Of a DNA stretch of 64,000 nt, positions 54,453-64,000 are shown in pieces. The translations under genes and the position numbers were made by a program. Numbering within the stretch: the first letter of the stretch is position 1; every line of letters begins with the position of its first letter. Source of the stretch: Streptomyces cyaneofuscatus. Its GTDB lineage: Bacteria; Actinomycetota; Actinomycetes; Streptomycetales; Streptomycetaceae. The notes beneath the pieces were generated by a model. That model had not been told where the DNA came from and did no database searches. It saw only the letters and a list, made by a program, of their open reading frames with translations. The stretch lies in the NCBI RefSeq assembly GCF_000718135.1, contig NZ_JOEM01000001.1, positions 496,001-560,000 of the forward strand. The letters are read 5' to 3'.

Positions 54453-55922
54453 ATGCTGCTATCTCACGGGGGAGAACCCTTGCCCGCCACGGAATCGGTG
54501 GCGCGCTGGACGGTGGAGCAGGTGTTGTCCCTGGCTCCTGACGACGCATCACGCAAGGCGGGGAACAAGCTGGCCACGGCCGGACACTGGTCGGGCACCG
54601 GCTTCGACGGATCGGGGGCGGTGTGGGGGCTGTGCAAGGGGAGCGGGAGCAAGCCGTATCAGACGGTGGTCGACACCACGGGCCCCGCGTACACGTGCAG
54701 TTGTCCGAGCCGGAAGTTCCCCTGCAAGCACGCGCTGGGCCTGCTGCTGCTCCGGGCGTCCGGCGACGGGTCGGTCCCGCAGGGTGAGCCGGCCGACTGG
54801 GCCGCGCAGTGGCTCACGGCCCGCCGGGGGCGGGCGGAGGCCAAGCAGGCCAAGCAGGAGGCCGCCGCGAGCGGGGAGGCGGCCCCCGGACCCGCCGGCG
54901 ACGCCGCCGCCAGGAAGCGGGCGGAGCGCCGGGCGGAGCGCGTCACCGCAGGGGCGCTGGAGCTGGAGCAGCGCCTGACGGATCTGCTGCGGGGCGGGCT
55001 CGCCACCGCCGATCGCGCGGGGTACGCCCTGTGGGAGGAGACCGCCGCCCGCATGGTCGACGCGCAGGCGCCCGGGCTGGCGGGCCGGGTGCGGGAGTTG
55101 GGGGCCATACCCGGTTCCGGGCCGGGCTGGCCGGTGCGGCTGCTGGAGGAGTGCGGCCTGCTCCATCTGCTGGACACGGCCTGGCTGGGCCGGGAGCGGC
55201 TGCCGGACCCGCTGGCCGCCACGGTGCGTACGCGGGTGGGGCTCCCCGTGTCCGCCGAGGGCCCGCCGGTCCGCGACCGCTGGCTGGTCCTCGCGCAGTA
55301 CGACACGCCGGACGGCCGGCTCACCACCCGGCGGATCTGGCTGTACGGAAGGGAGTCGGGCCGCACGGCCCTGCTGCTCTCCTTCGGCGCGATGGGCCGC
55401 GCCCCGGAGCTCGCGCTGCCGGTGGGCGTCACGATCGACGCCGAGCTCACGCCGTACCCGGGCGGCGGGCTCCGGGCCGATCTGGGGCGGCAGTTCGCCC
55501 CGCCCGCCGCGGCGCCGGGCACCCCGGTGCCGGACACCCCGCCGCCGGGCGGCTCCACCGCGGCCGCCCTCGCGGCGTACGGGGAGGCGCTGCGGGGCGA
55601 TCCCTGGCTCGACGCCTGGCCGGTCACCCTGCGGGACGTCATACCCGTGCCGTCCGAGGGCGGCTGGCAACTGGCCGACGCGGAGGGCGCGTCCGCGCTG
55701 CCCCTCTCCTCGGCGGCGCTGTCCCGTCCGGGGCTGTGGAAGCTCGTCGCGCTCTCCGGCGGCGGCCCGGTCACGGTCTTCGGCGAGCTGGGCCACCGCG
55801 GCTTCGACCCGTTCGCGGCCTGGGACACGGGAGGTACGGGGGGCGGGGACAGTTCCGGTTTCGGGGACGGTTCCGGGTCCGGGGCCGCGGAGGTCGCCGA
55901 CGGGGCCGTACGGCTCATCTGA
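54453..55922 (+). CDS. SWIM zinc-finger protein
   Basis: A 489-residue protein with an N-terminal SWIM finger, C82-S-C84-P-S-R-K-F-P-C91-K-H93, fitting C-x-C-xn-C-x-H. SWIM domains bind DNA or proteins and occur in MoxR/VWA-linked gene sets. A coiled, Ala/Arg-rich stretch follows (about 125-165, R-K-R-A-E-R-R-A-E-R). The ~300-residue remainder is an unrecognised alpha/beta region with D-R-W-L-V-L-A-Q-Y-D-T-P-D-G-R and W-L-Y-G-R-E-S. The C-terminus is Gly/Ser-rich. ATG 54453 is set by the leaderless promoter and similarity. It diverges from the MoxR operon and precedes the DUF5691 gene. Confidence 0.92.
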   Translation: MLLSHGGEPLPATESVARWTVEQVLSLAPDDASRKAGNKLATAGHWSGTGFDGSGAVWGLCKGSGSKPYQTVVDTTGPAYTCSCPSRKFPCKHALGLLLLRASGDGSVPQGEPADWAAQWLTARRGRAEAKQAKQEAAASGEAAPGPAGDAAARKRAERRAERVTAGALELEQRLTDLLRGGLATADRAGYALWEETAARMVDAQAPGLAGRVRELGAIPGSGPGWPVRLLEECGLLHLLDTAWLGRERLPDPLAATVRTRVGLPVSAEGPPVRDRWLVLAQYDTPDGRLTTRRIWLYGRESGRTALLLSFGAMGRAPELALPVGVTIDAELTPYPGGGLRADLGRQFAPPAAAPGTPVPDTPPPGGSTAAALAAYGEALRGDPWLDAWPVTLRDVIPVPSEGGWQLADAEGASALPLSSAALSRPGLWKLVALSGGGPVTVFGELGHRGFDPFAAWDTGGTGGGDSSGFGDGSGSGAAEVADGAVRLI

Positions 55923-56023
55923 CCTGTGCGGGCCACCGCGCTCCCCCACTCGCCCCCATTCACCGATCACCCATCTCCGCCGCCGACCGCGTGAACGCCC
56001 TGAACGCCACCGAAGGGGACCCG

Positions 56024-57658
56024 ATGCCTCCCACCACCACCGGCCCGACCACGGCCTCAGTCCACCCCCTCGCCGCCCTCCCCTGGGAGGAGCTGGTCAC
56101 CTCGGCGCTGCTGGGCACCGACCGCCGCCCGCCGGCGGCTCCCGGGGGCCCGGTGCCGGCCGACGGCCCGGCCGCCCTGCTGGACGCCGCCGCCCTGCAC
56201 ACCGTGCGGCGGCGGGCCGGGCTGCTGCCCGCCGTGCCGGGGGCCAGGCCCGCGCCCGCGCCGCACGACCCGCGCCCGCAGCTCCCCGAGGCGGCCCGGC
56301 ACCGGCTGGCCCAGCTGCTCGCCGACCGGGCCGCGCCGGCCGCCTCCGGGCGGCGCGGAGCCGCGCCCGACCTCACCGAGCTCATCCCGCAGTGGCTGGC
56401 CACCGCCAACCGGCGCGGGTTCCGGGCCCCGGCCGACCTGGTGCCGCCGCTGCTGGACGCCGCGCGGGCCCGCACCGACCTGCGCCCGCAGGCGCTCGCG
56501 TTCGCCGGGCCGCTCGGCCTGTGGCTGGCCGCGCTGAACCCCGAGTGGAAGTTCGCCCTGCGCGGTGGAGCGGGCGGCTCGCTCGTCCCCGACACCGGCG
56601 ATCCGGAGGCGGTGGGCCGGCTGTGGGAGGAGGGGCTGTTCGCGGAGCGGGTCGCGCTGCTCGATGCCGTACGGACGCGGGATCCGGCCGCGGCGCTCGC
56701 CCTGCTCACCACCACCTGGTCCACCGAGCGGGCCGAGGACCGGCTGATGTTCCTGGACTCCCTGCGGAACGGGCTCGGGGCGGAGGACGAGGAGTTCCTG
56801 GAGCAGGCGCTCGCCGACCGCAGCCGCAACGTGCGCGCCACGGCGGCCGAGCTGCTCTCCGCCCTGCCCGCCTCGGCGTTCGCCGGGCGGATGGCGGCCC
56901 GTGCGACGTCGTGCGTCAACCCCGACCGTACGGGGGCGGGCGCGTCCATCGCCGTGGAGGCACCGCACGAGTGCGACGCCGGGATGCGGCGCGACGGGGT
57001 GGTGGCCGATCCGCCGACGGGCCGGGGCGAGCGGTCCTGGTGGCTCGGGCAGTTGGTGGAGGCGACGCCGCTCGGGGTCTGGCAGGAGCGGTTCGGCGGG
57101 CGCCCGGCGGCGGAGATCGTGGCGCTGCCGGTCGCCGACGACTGGGCGGGCGAGCTGCACGCCGCCTGGTGCCGGGCCGCGGTGCGCCAGCGCCACCCGG
57201 AGTGGGCGCGGGCCCTGCTGGGTGAGCCGTCGGCGCCCCCGGCCGGCGCGCCCGGGCCCACGTCGATCGCCGAGCGGTCCAAGCTCCTCGCGGTGCTGTC
57301 CGAGGCCGAACGGGCCGACTGGGTGGCCGCGTTCATCGCCGCGCACGGGCTGTCGGAGGCGTTCCAGCTGCTCGGGGTCTGCACGGTGCCGTGGTCGGGC
57401 CCGCTCGGGCGCGCCGTGGTCGACGCACTCGACATCGCGCGGGACGGCGGGAGTTACCCGTGGAGCTTCAGCGGGGTGATGGGCCTGGCCGAGCGCTGCC
57501 TCGACCCGGCCGAGGCCGACCGCCTGGAGGTCCTCACGGCCACCCCGGACGAGCAGGAGGGGGCGTCGCCGGGGGCCGGGGGGTACTGGTCGGAGGCGTT
57601 CCAGCGCCTGGTCTCCACGCTGCGCCTGCGCGCCGCGATGGAGGCGGAGCTCACCTGA
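56024..57658 (+). CDS. DUF5691 family protein
   Basis: A 544-residue soluble, helical protein. The first 30 residues (W-E-E-L-V-T-S-A-L-L-G-T-D-R-R) are the most conserved-looking element. The middle resembles HEAT-like repeats (for example D-R-S-R-N-V-R-A-T-A-A-E-L-L-S-A-L-P, about 265-285), suggesting a scaffold. Later W-W-L-G-Q-L-V-E-A-T-P-L and Y-P-W-S-F-S-G-V-M stand out. ATG 56024 follows GAAGGGGA by five bases. It lies 101 nt after the SWIM gene with no terminator between, so co-transcription from the damage promoter is likely. Catalytic residues are not evident. Confidence 0.88.
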   Translation: MPPTTTGPTTASVHPLAALPWEELVTSALLGTDRRPPAAPGGPVPADGPAALLDAAALHTVRRRAGLLPAVPGARPAPAPHDPRPQLPEAARHRLAQLLADRAAPAASGRRGAAPDLTELIPQWLATANRRGFRAPADLVPPLLDAARARTDLRPQALAFAGPLGLWLAALNPEWKFALRGGAGGSLVPDTGDPEAVGRLWEEGLFAERVALLDAVRTRDPAAALALLTTTWSTERAEDRLMFLDSLRNGLGAEDEEFLEQALADRSRNVRATAAELLSALPASAFAGRMAARATSCVNPDRTGAGASIAVEAPHECDAGMRRDGVVADPPTGRGERSWWLGQLVEATPLGVWQERFGGRPAAEIVALPVADDWAGELHAAWCRAAVRQRHPEWARALLGEPSAPPAGAPGPTSIAERSKLLAVLSEAERADWVAAFIAAHGLSEAFQLLGVCTVPWSGPLGRAVVDALDIARDGGSYPWSFSGVMGLAERCLDPAEADRLEVLTATPDEQEGASPGAGGYWSEAFQRLVSTLRLRAAMEAELT

Positions 57659-57663
57659 CCGCA

Positions 57664-57716
57664 CCTGACGCCCGCCCCCGGCCGCGACCCGCACCCCCGG
57701 GCCCGGGGGCGTCAGG
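57664..57716. terminator. Bidirectional terminator, DUF5691 / icmB
   Basis: CCTGACGCCC (57664-57673) pairs with GGGCGTCAGG (57707-57716) with additional GC-rich inner pairing. It closes the SWIM-DUF5691 unit and includes the icmB stop. Confidence 0.75.
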
Positions 57717-58125
57717 CCTGCGCGGGCTGGCGGACGTTCGCGTTCACCCAGCTGACGATCTCGGTCGTCGTCGCACCCGGGGTGAAGAGCTCCGCCACGC
57801 CCAGCTGCTTCAGCGGGGCGATGTCGTCCTCCGGGATGATCCCGCCGCCGAACACCTTGATGTCCTCCGCCTCCCGCTCCTTCAGCAGCTCGATCACCTT
57901 CGCGAACAGCGTGTTGTGCGCCCCGGAGAGGATCGAGAGGCCGATGGCGTCGGCGTCCTCCTGGATCGCCGTGTCGACGATCTGTTCGGGTGTCTGGTGG
58001 AGCCCCGTATAGATGACCTCCATACCGGCGTCCCGCAGCGCCCGCGCGATCACCTTGGCCCCGCGGTCATGGCCGTCGAGTCCCGGCTTGGCCACCACCA
58101 CACGGATCGGACCGGTCACACCCAT
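57712..58125 (-). CDS. icmB: Isobutyryl-CoA mutase small (cobalamin-binding) subunit
   Basis: A 137-residue stand-alone B12-binding domain. The D-x-H-x-x-G motif that supplies the lower axial histidine is D17-G-H19-D-R-G22. Further base-off binding motifs are L-S-I-L-S-G-A-H and V-F-G-G-G-I-I-P. Length and sequence fit IcmB, which with IcmA interconverts isobutyryl-CoA and n-butyryl-CoA and so links valine catabolism with butyryl units. No large subunit gene is in the window. A GTG at 58128 could add one residue. Confidence 0.9.
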   Translation of the reverse strand: MGVTGPIRVVVAKPGLDGHDRGAKVIARALRDAGMEVIYTGLHQTPEQIVDTAIQEDADAIGLSILSGAHNTLFAKVIELLKEREAEDIKVFGGGIIPEDDIAPLKQLGVAELFTPGATTTEIVSWVNANVRQPAQA

Positions 58126-58409
58126 CACTGCCTCCACATGGTCTCCCGTGCCTGAAGGGCCGGGGATGTGAACGAACGTTATCCACAGCATCCCGCAAGC
58201 CGCCGTTTCGCGGCAGGCGGGGAGGGGGAAATCACACGTGGGACATGTTCGCCAGGCGCCGTCCCCCGTAGAACGCGGCAATCCGGCCGCCGCGGGGACC
58301 GGCGCGGGGAGAGCCGCTATCGAGGTCGCCGTACCACCGTGCCGCCAGCCGCACGGCACGGTGGTACGGCCCGTCGCCGCCTCCCGGTGCGCCAGTGCAG
58401 GAGGTCGGC
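58126..58409. other. Divergent intergenic region icmB / alpha-beta hydrolase
   Basis: A 284-base gap with one perfect DnaA-box-like TTATCCACA (58179-58187), probably chance, and a 16-bp hairpin at 58329-58369. No gene is convincing. Confidence 0.5.
58329..58369. terminator. 16-bp hairpin in a divergent gap
   Basis: CCGTACCACCGTGCCG (58329-58344) and its exact complement (58354-58369) are separated by 9 nt, ending 40 nt before the hydrolase GTG. It looks like a terminator but lies between divergent genes, so it is either a 5'-leader structure or ends an unannotated short transcript. Confidence 0.6.
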
Positions 58410-59288
58410 GTGAAGGTCCTCCCCATTCTCTCCCTACTGCCCCGCCTCCCCCGGCTGCCGGGCCCCCGGCTCTCCACCGCGCTGCTCGGCGCCACCGTGC
58501 TGGAGCTCGTGGTCCTCACCGGCCATCTGGCCGCCTATCCCTTCGGCCTCACCCAGGAGCGCGCCCCCCAGGAGCGCCGCACCCCGGAACGCCCCGTCCC
58601 GGGCCTGCCGACGGGCCCGCCCACCCTGCCCGGCTCCCCCGTCGCCGAACGGCCCGTCGTCCTGCTGCACGGGTTCATCGACAACCGCTCCGTCTTCGTC
58701 CTGCTGCGCCGCGCGCTCGCCCGGCACGGCCGCCGCCACCTGGCGTCCCTCAACTACTCGCCGCTCACCCGCGACCTGCGCACCGCCGCCGAGCTGCTCG
58801 GACGCCACGTGGAGGAGATCTGCGCCCGCACCGGGCAGCGGGAGGTCGACATCGTGGGCCACAGCCTCGGCGGCCTGATCGCGCGCTATTACGTACAACG
58901 CCTGGGCGGCGACCACCGGGTGCGCACCCTCGTCACGCTCGGCACCCCGCACGGCGGCACCGCCGTCGCGCCCGGGGCCGGCCTTCACCCCATCGTGCGG
59001 CAGATGCGCGGCGGCTCCCCGCTGATCGAGGAGCTGCGCCTCCCCGCCCCCGGGTGCCGGACCCGGTTCGTCAGCTTCTGGAGCGAGCTGGACCAGGTGA
59101 TGGTCCCGGTCGGGACGGCCTGCGTGGACCACCCCGACCTCGACGCCGTCAACGTACGCGTCACCGGAATCGGGCATCTCGCGCTGCCGGTGCACCCGGC
59201 GGTCGCCGCCGCGGTCCGTGAGGCTCTGGAGTCACAGGAGGCCCGGGAGGGCACAGCGCCCTCAACCGGAACGTCTTCTGTCGCTTAA
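58410..59288 (+). CDS. Alpha/beta hydrolase, triacylglycerol-lipase-like
   Basis: A 292-residue hydrolase. An N-terminal hydrophobic anchor or signal (about 18-45) is followed by a Pro-rich spacer. The fold then shows the oxyanion-hole L-L-H-G-F (85-89) and nucleophile elbow G-H-S152-L-G-G. The probable Asp228 (S-E-L-D-Q-V) and His256 (G-I-G-H-L) complete the triad. This resembles extracellular LipA/EstA-type lipases. GTG 58410 follows AGGAGG by seven bases. A role in lipid ester hydrolysis at the cell surface is inferred from sequence alone. Confidence 0.88.
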   Translation: MKVLPILSLLPRLPRLPGPRLSTALLGATVLELVVLTGHLAAYPFGLTQERAPQERRTPERPVPGLPTGPPTLPGSPVAERPVVLLHGFIDNRSVFVLLRRALARHGRRHLASLNYSPLTRDLRTAAELLGRHVEEICARTGQREVDIVGHSLGGLIARYYVQRLGGDHRVRTLVTLGTPHGGTAVAPGAGLHPIVRQMRGGSPLIEELRLPAPGCRTRFVSFWSELDQVMVPVGTACVDHPDLDAVNVRVTGIGHLALPVHPAVAAAVREALESQEAREGTAPSTGTSSVA

Positions 59289-59493
59289 AATAGAACATCT
59301 CTCGAACATAGAGCCAAGCATCTGTCTGCCGTCCACCGAAAGACGGCCGATTGCCCGTTTCCTGAGGACGCAAAACCTGCCGAAGATTGTCGTCCTCACA
59401 TACTGCCGGGTACAGTCGCGGCCACTGCTTCCCCCTGGGACCCCCCTCACCGGGATCCAGAACAGTCCTGCTGCCGAGGCGAGAGAGAAGTTG

Positions 59494-61162
<1,669 letters not shown>

Positions 61163-61167
<5 letters not shown>

Positions 61168-61190
61168 CGGAGAACGCCTGACGGAGAACG
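61163..61190. repeat. 14-nt tandem duplication spanning a stop codon
   Basis: CCTGACGGAGAACG occurs twice in a row (61163-61176, 61177-61190). The M23 gene's TGA lies in the first copy. It abuts the terminator. Confidence 0.85.
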
Positions 61191-61244
61191 TACGGGAGAG
61201 GGGCGGGACGGCTGCAACAGAAGCCGTCCCGCCCCTCTCCCGTA
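61191..61244. terminator. Bidirectional terminator, M23 peptidase / pcrA
   Basis: A perfect 23-bp stem (61191-61213 with 61222-61244) with an 8-nt loop lies between convergent genes. Confidence 0.93.
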
Positions 61245-61256
61245 ACCCTGTACGCC

Positions 61257-63695
61257 CTACAGCTTCTCGACCGGCGCGTACCGCAGGAGCAGCTTCTTCG
61301 GGCGCTCGTCGCCGAAGTCCACCGTCGCCTTGGCCTGGTCGCCGAACCCCTCGACGGCCGTCACCGTGCCGAGCCCGAACTGGTCGTGCGTGACCCGGTC
61401 CCCGACCACCAGCGTGACCGTGGGCTTCTCCGTGGTGCGCCGGGTCGCGAAGCCCGAGGGGCCGGAGCGGGCGCGCGAGGAGGAGAGCGAGGAGGTGATG
61501 CCCGAGGTGGGTCCGGCCGGGGCGGCCATCGGGCCCTTGCGCTTCCACTCCAGGTGCGCTTCCGGGATCTCCTCCAGGAACCGCGAGGGCGGGTTGTACG
61601 AGGGCTGGCCCCAGGCGCTGCGCATGGCCGCCCGGGTCAGGTAGAGCCGCTCGCGGGCACGGGTGATGCCGACGTACGCCAGCCGGCGCTCCTCCTCCAG
61701 CTCCTTGGTCTGGCCGAGGGCCCGCATGTGCGGGAAGACGCCGTCCTCCATGCCGGTGAGGAAGACGACCGGGAACTCCAGGCCCTTCGCCGTGTGCAGG
61801 GTCATCAGCGTGATGACGCCGGAGCCGTCCTCGTCCTCGTCGGGGATCTGGTCCGAGTCGGCGACGAGCGCGACCTTCTCCAGGAACTCCGCGAGCGTGC
61901 CGGCGCCCTCCTCCTCCCCGCGCTCCTGCTCGAACTCCAGGGCCACGGCGGCGAGTTCCTGGAGGTTCTCGATACGGGTCTCGTCCTGCGGGTCCGTGGA
62001 GGCCTGGAGCTCGGCGAGATAGCCCGTACGCTCCAGCACCGCTTCCAGCACGACGGCGGGCCCGGCGCCGGACTCGACGATCGTACGGAGCTCCTCCATC
62101 AGCGTGTTGAAGCGCTTGACGGCGTTGGAGGAGCGGGCCGCCATGCCGTACGCCTCGTCGACGCGGCGCAGCGCCTGCGGGAAGGAGATCTTCTCGCGCA
62201 TCGACAGCGCGTCGATCATGGCCTCGGCGCGGTCGCCGATGCCGCGCTTGGGCACGTTGAGGATGCGGCGCAGCGGGACGGTGTCCTCGGGGTTGGCGAG
62301 GACGCGGAGGTAGGCCAGGACGTCCCGGACCTCCTTGCGCTCGTAGAAGCGCACGCCGCCGACGACCTTGTAGGGCAGGCCGACGCGGATGAAGATCTCT
62401 TCGAAGACACGGGACTGGGCGTTGGTCCGGTAGAAGACGGCGACGTCGCCCGCCTTCGCGTCGCCCTTGTCGGTGAGCCGGTCGATCTCGTCGGCGACGA
62501 ACTGCGCCTCGTCGTGCTCGGTGTCGGCCACATAGCCGGTGATACGGGCGCCGCTGCCGGCGTTGGTCCACAGGTTCTTGGGGCGGCGGCTCTCGTTGCG
62601 CTCGATGACCGCGTTGGCGGCGGAGAGGATCGTCTGCGTGGAGCGGTAGTTCTGCTCCAAAAGGATCGTCTTCGCGCTCGGGTAGTCCTCCTCGAACTGG
62701 AGGATGTTGCGGATGGTCGCGCCCCGGAAGGCGTAGATCGACTGGTCCGCGTCACCGACGACGCACAGCTCGGCGGGGGCGTCACTCTCCCCGGCCGGGC
62801 CGACCAGCTCCCGTACCAGCGTGTACTGGGCGTGGTTGGTGTCCTGGTACTCGTCGACGAGGACGTGGCGGAAGCGGCGGCGGTAGTGCTCGGCGACGTC
62901 CGGGAAGGCCTGGAGGAGGTGGACCGTCGTCATGATGATGTCGTCGAAGTCCAGCGCGTTGGCCTCGCGCAGACGGGCCTGGTAGAGCGCGTACGCCTGG
63001 GCCAGCGTCTTCTCGAACCCGTCGGCGGCCTGTCCGGCGAAGGTCTCCTCGTCGATGAGCTCGTTCTTGAGGTTGGAGACCTTGGCGGTGAAGGACTTCG
63101 GCGGGTAGCGCTTGGGGTCCAGGTCCAGATCGCGGCAGACCAGGGCCATCAGGCGCTTGGAGTCGGCGGCGTCGTAGATCGAGAACGACGAGGTGAAGCC
63201 GAGCTTCTTCGACTCGCGGCGCAGGATGCGGACGCACGCGCTGTGGAAGGTCATGACCCACATGGCGTTGGCGCGCGGGCCGACGAGCTGCTCGACGCGC
63301 TCCTTCATCTCGCCCGCGGCCTTGTTGGTGAAGGTGATCGCGAGGATCTGTCCCGGGTGCACCCCGCGCTCGGCCAGCAGGTGGGCGATGCGGTGGGTGA
63401 GCACCCGGGTCTTGCCCGAGCCGGCCCCGGCGACGATGAGCAGCGGGGACCCGGCGTGCACGACGGCGGCGCGCTGCTCGGTGTTCAGCCCGTCGAGCAG
63501 CGCGGCGGAGTCGATCACCGGGCGCGGGTGACCGTCGCGGTAATACCCGTCCCGGGGCGGCGGGGGCGCGTCGTAGACGCCCTCGAAGAGCCCCTCCGGC
63601 ACCGCTTCGGGTGCGTGGTCCTCGGGGGGCGGCGGCGGGCCGTCCTCCGTGGACTGGAGGCCGGTCAGGAAACTGTCGTCAAAGAGGCTGCTCAT
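61257..63695 (-). CDS. pcrA: ATP-dependent DNA helicase PcrA/UvrD
   Basis: An 812-residue superfamily 1A 3'-5' helicase acting in nucleotide-excision repair and replication-conflict resolution. A ~60-residue Pro-rich extension precedes Q-R-A-A-V motif Q. Walker A is A-G-A-G-S-G-K-T (89-96) and Walker B V-D-E-Y-Q-D-T-N. Motifs III-VI are present (Q-S-I-Y-A-F-R-G-A, Q-N-Y-R-S-T-Q-T-I-L, T-L-H-T-A-K-G-L-E, and V-G-I-T-R-A-R). The C-terminal Tudor-like RNA-polymerase-binding module ends the protein (V-G-D-R-V-T-H-D-Q-F-G-L-G-T-V). The promoter at 63705-63727 is a perfect RecA-independent damage promoter. Confidence 0.98.
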   Translation of the reverse strand: MSSLFDDSFLTGLQSTEDGPPPPPEDHAPEAVPEGLFEGVYDAPPPPRDGYYRDGHPRPVIDSAALLDGLNTEQRAAVVHAGSPLLIVAGAGSGKTRVLTHRIAHLLAERGVHPGQILAITFTNKAAGEMKERVEQLVGPRANAMWVMTFHSACVRILRRESKKLGFTSSFSIYDAADSKRLMALVCRDLDLDPKRYPPKSFTAKVSNLKNELIDEETFAGQAADGFEKTLAQAYALYQARLREANALDFDDIIMTTVHLLQAFPDVAEHYRRRFRHVLVDEYQDTNHAQYTLVRELVGPAGESDAPAELCVVGDADQSIYAFRGATIRNILQFEEDYPSAKTILLEQNYRSTQTILSAANAVIERNESRRPKNLWTNAGSGARITGYVADTEHDEAQFVADEIDRLTDKGDAKAGDVAVFYRTNAQSRVFEEIFIRVGLPYKVVGGVRFYERKEVRDVLAYLRVLANPEDTVPLRRILNVPKRGIGDRAEAMIDALSMREKISFPQALRRVDEAYGMAARSSNAVKRFNTLMEELRTIVESGAGPAVVLEAVLERTGYLAELQASTDPQDETRIENLQELAAVALEFEQERGEEEGAGTLAEFLEKVALVADSDQIPDEDEDGSGVITLMTLHTAKGLEFPVVFLTGMEDGVFPHMRALGQTKELEEERRLAYVGITRARERLYLTRAAMRSAWGQPSYNPPSRFLEEIPEAHLEWKRKGPMAAPAGPTSGITSSLSSSRARSGPSGFATRRTTEKPTVTLVVGDRVTHDQFGLGTVTAVEGFGDQAKATVDFGDERPKKLLLRYAPVEKL

Positions 63696-63704
63696 CGCCT
63701 CCCG

Positions 63705-63727
63705 AGTCTAGGCGGCCGCACTGACAA
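63705..63727 (-). promoter_or_regulatory. Perfect DNA-damage (PafBC-type) promoter of pcrA
   Basis: On the minus strand TTGTCAGTG (63727-63719), eight bases, TAGACT (63710-63705) match TTGTCRGTG-N8-TANNNT exactly. The -10 ends nine bases before the pcrA ATG at 63695, giving a leader of only a few bases. Confidence 0.88.
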
Positions 63728-64000
63728 CGTTCGGCCGAAGGCCGGAAGCGACCCGGAAGGGACCGTTCCCAGCCGCACGCACGGAGAGCGGACGTCCACG
63801 TTCCGTGAAGGAACGCCCGGTCGGAAGGGGGGCGGGGCCCGGGATCCGAAAAGGTCACGAAAATGTATCGGGCATATCGCTCATCCTCCTTCCCAGCGGT
63901 GCCACCGGTTGGCTAGCGTGCTCGGTCAGGTGATCCGTAATCTCCCTGAGACGAACCGCGTCTCACGGTCACCTCTGCCGAATCCGTGCTGCCCTCCCGG
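63728..64000. other. Region right of pcrA, upstream of an off-window gene
   Basis: About 270 bases with no open gene of its own. TTGGCTAGCGT near 63911 could hold a -10 (TAGCGT) for a plus-strand gene beyond the window. I looked for a riboswitch in the following leader and did not recognise one. Confidence 0.4.

Noticed and set aside
58179..58187. Perfect DnaA-box-like TTATCCACA
   Set aside because: A single copy with no cluster of boxes and no dnaA/dnaN genes nearby; a chance match is likely.
58232..58519. Short minus-strand frame across the hairpin at 58329
   Set aside because: No ribosome-binding site, overlaps the lipase start, and its best segment is simply the coding image of the hairpin arms.
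59289..59493. c-di-AMP (ydaO-type) riboswitch before the M23 peptidase gene
   Set aside because: The conserved GGGGGA and CCGAATCCG-type blocks of that riboswitch are not found in the leader.
62467..62475. TTGTCGGTG, a match to the first half of the damage-promoter consensus
   Set aside because: It lies inside the pcrA coding region on the opposite strand, and the bases eight nt downstream (GATCTC) do not give TANNNT.

Overview
The window is a GC-rich (about 70 percent), gene-dense stretch of actinobacterial chromosome, almost certainly Streptomyces. Evidence for this: strong third-position GC bias, frequent GTG starts, apparently leaderless transcripts with TANNNT elements 6-7 nt before the start codon, and a gene order (sdhCDAB, D,D-carboxypeptidase, trpS, mdh, folD, purNH, sucCD, icmB, pcrA) that, from memory, matches the conserved core of Streptomyces chromosomes. 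I see no tRNA, rRNA, CRISPR array, insertion sequence or prophage. Most of the window is housekeeping.

Left part (1-9.5 kb): a MarR regulator cut by the window edge, a LysE-type exporter, an L,D-transpeptidase, a sigma factor translationally coupled to a one-pass membrane protein, a MurG-like gene lacking its 5' end, a 100-residue histidine-rich protein with a double dyad upstream, two uncharacterised genes and a GH20 hexosaminidase. Next (9.8-17.5 kb) come an OHCU-decarboxylase-like gene that appears to start at CTG, the sdhCDAB operon, two unknown proteins, and a small membrane protein / DCC-thiol protein / TetR group preceded by two perfect palindromes sharing TTGAAC-NN-GTTCAA. From 17.5 to 33.8 kb: an orphan peptide-binding protein, a metallophosphoesterase, a D,D-carboxypeptidase, a BrkB-like membrane protein, a DprE1/DprE2-like oxidoreductase pair, a 2'-5' RNA ligase-like protein, trpS, rocD, a YgiC/YgiB-like ATP-grasp plus lipoprotein pair, an EamA-like transporter and a MocR-type regulator divergent from an AhpD-like protein. 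From 33.8 to 49.2 kb: mdh, a DUF2690 helix-turn-helix membrane protein, folD-DUF3017, an RDD protein, a DUF2079 protein, purN-purH, PerM, a membrane-anchored HTH-sigma fusion and sucCD. The window therefore holds three separate TCA-cycle loci (sdh, mdh, suc) plus the C1/purine genes folD, purN and purH.

The most notable region is 49.4-57.7 kb. Two divergent units face each other across a 152-nt gap: MoxR AAA+ ATPase, DUF5682 and VWA protein (each pair overlapping by ATGA) on the minus strand, and a SWIM zinc-finger protein plus a DUF5691 protein on the plus strand. The gap carries two inverted copies of TTGTCAGTGG. The plus copy is a perfect match to the RecA-independent DNA-damage promoter consensus TTGTCRGTG-N8-TANNNT (PafBC type) and drives a leaderless SWIM mRNA; the minus copy differs only in the first base of the -10. 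The only other intergenic perfect match I found lies before the pcrA/uvrD helicase gene at 63.7 kb, a known kind of DNA-damage target. I infer that this five-gene NTP-dependent module is DNA-damage inducible. Its biochemical role is unknown to me.

The right end holds icmB (cobalamin-binding small subunit of isobutyryl-CoA mutase), a secreted or anchored alpha/beta hydrolase, a tyrosine-repeat-rich M23 peptidase and pcrA.
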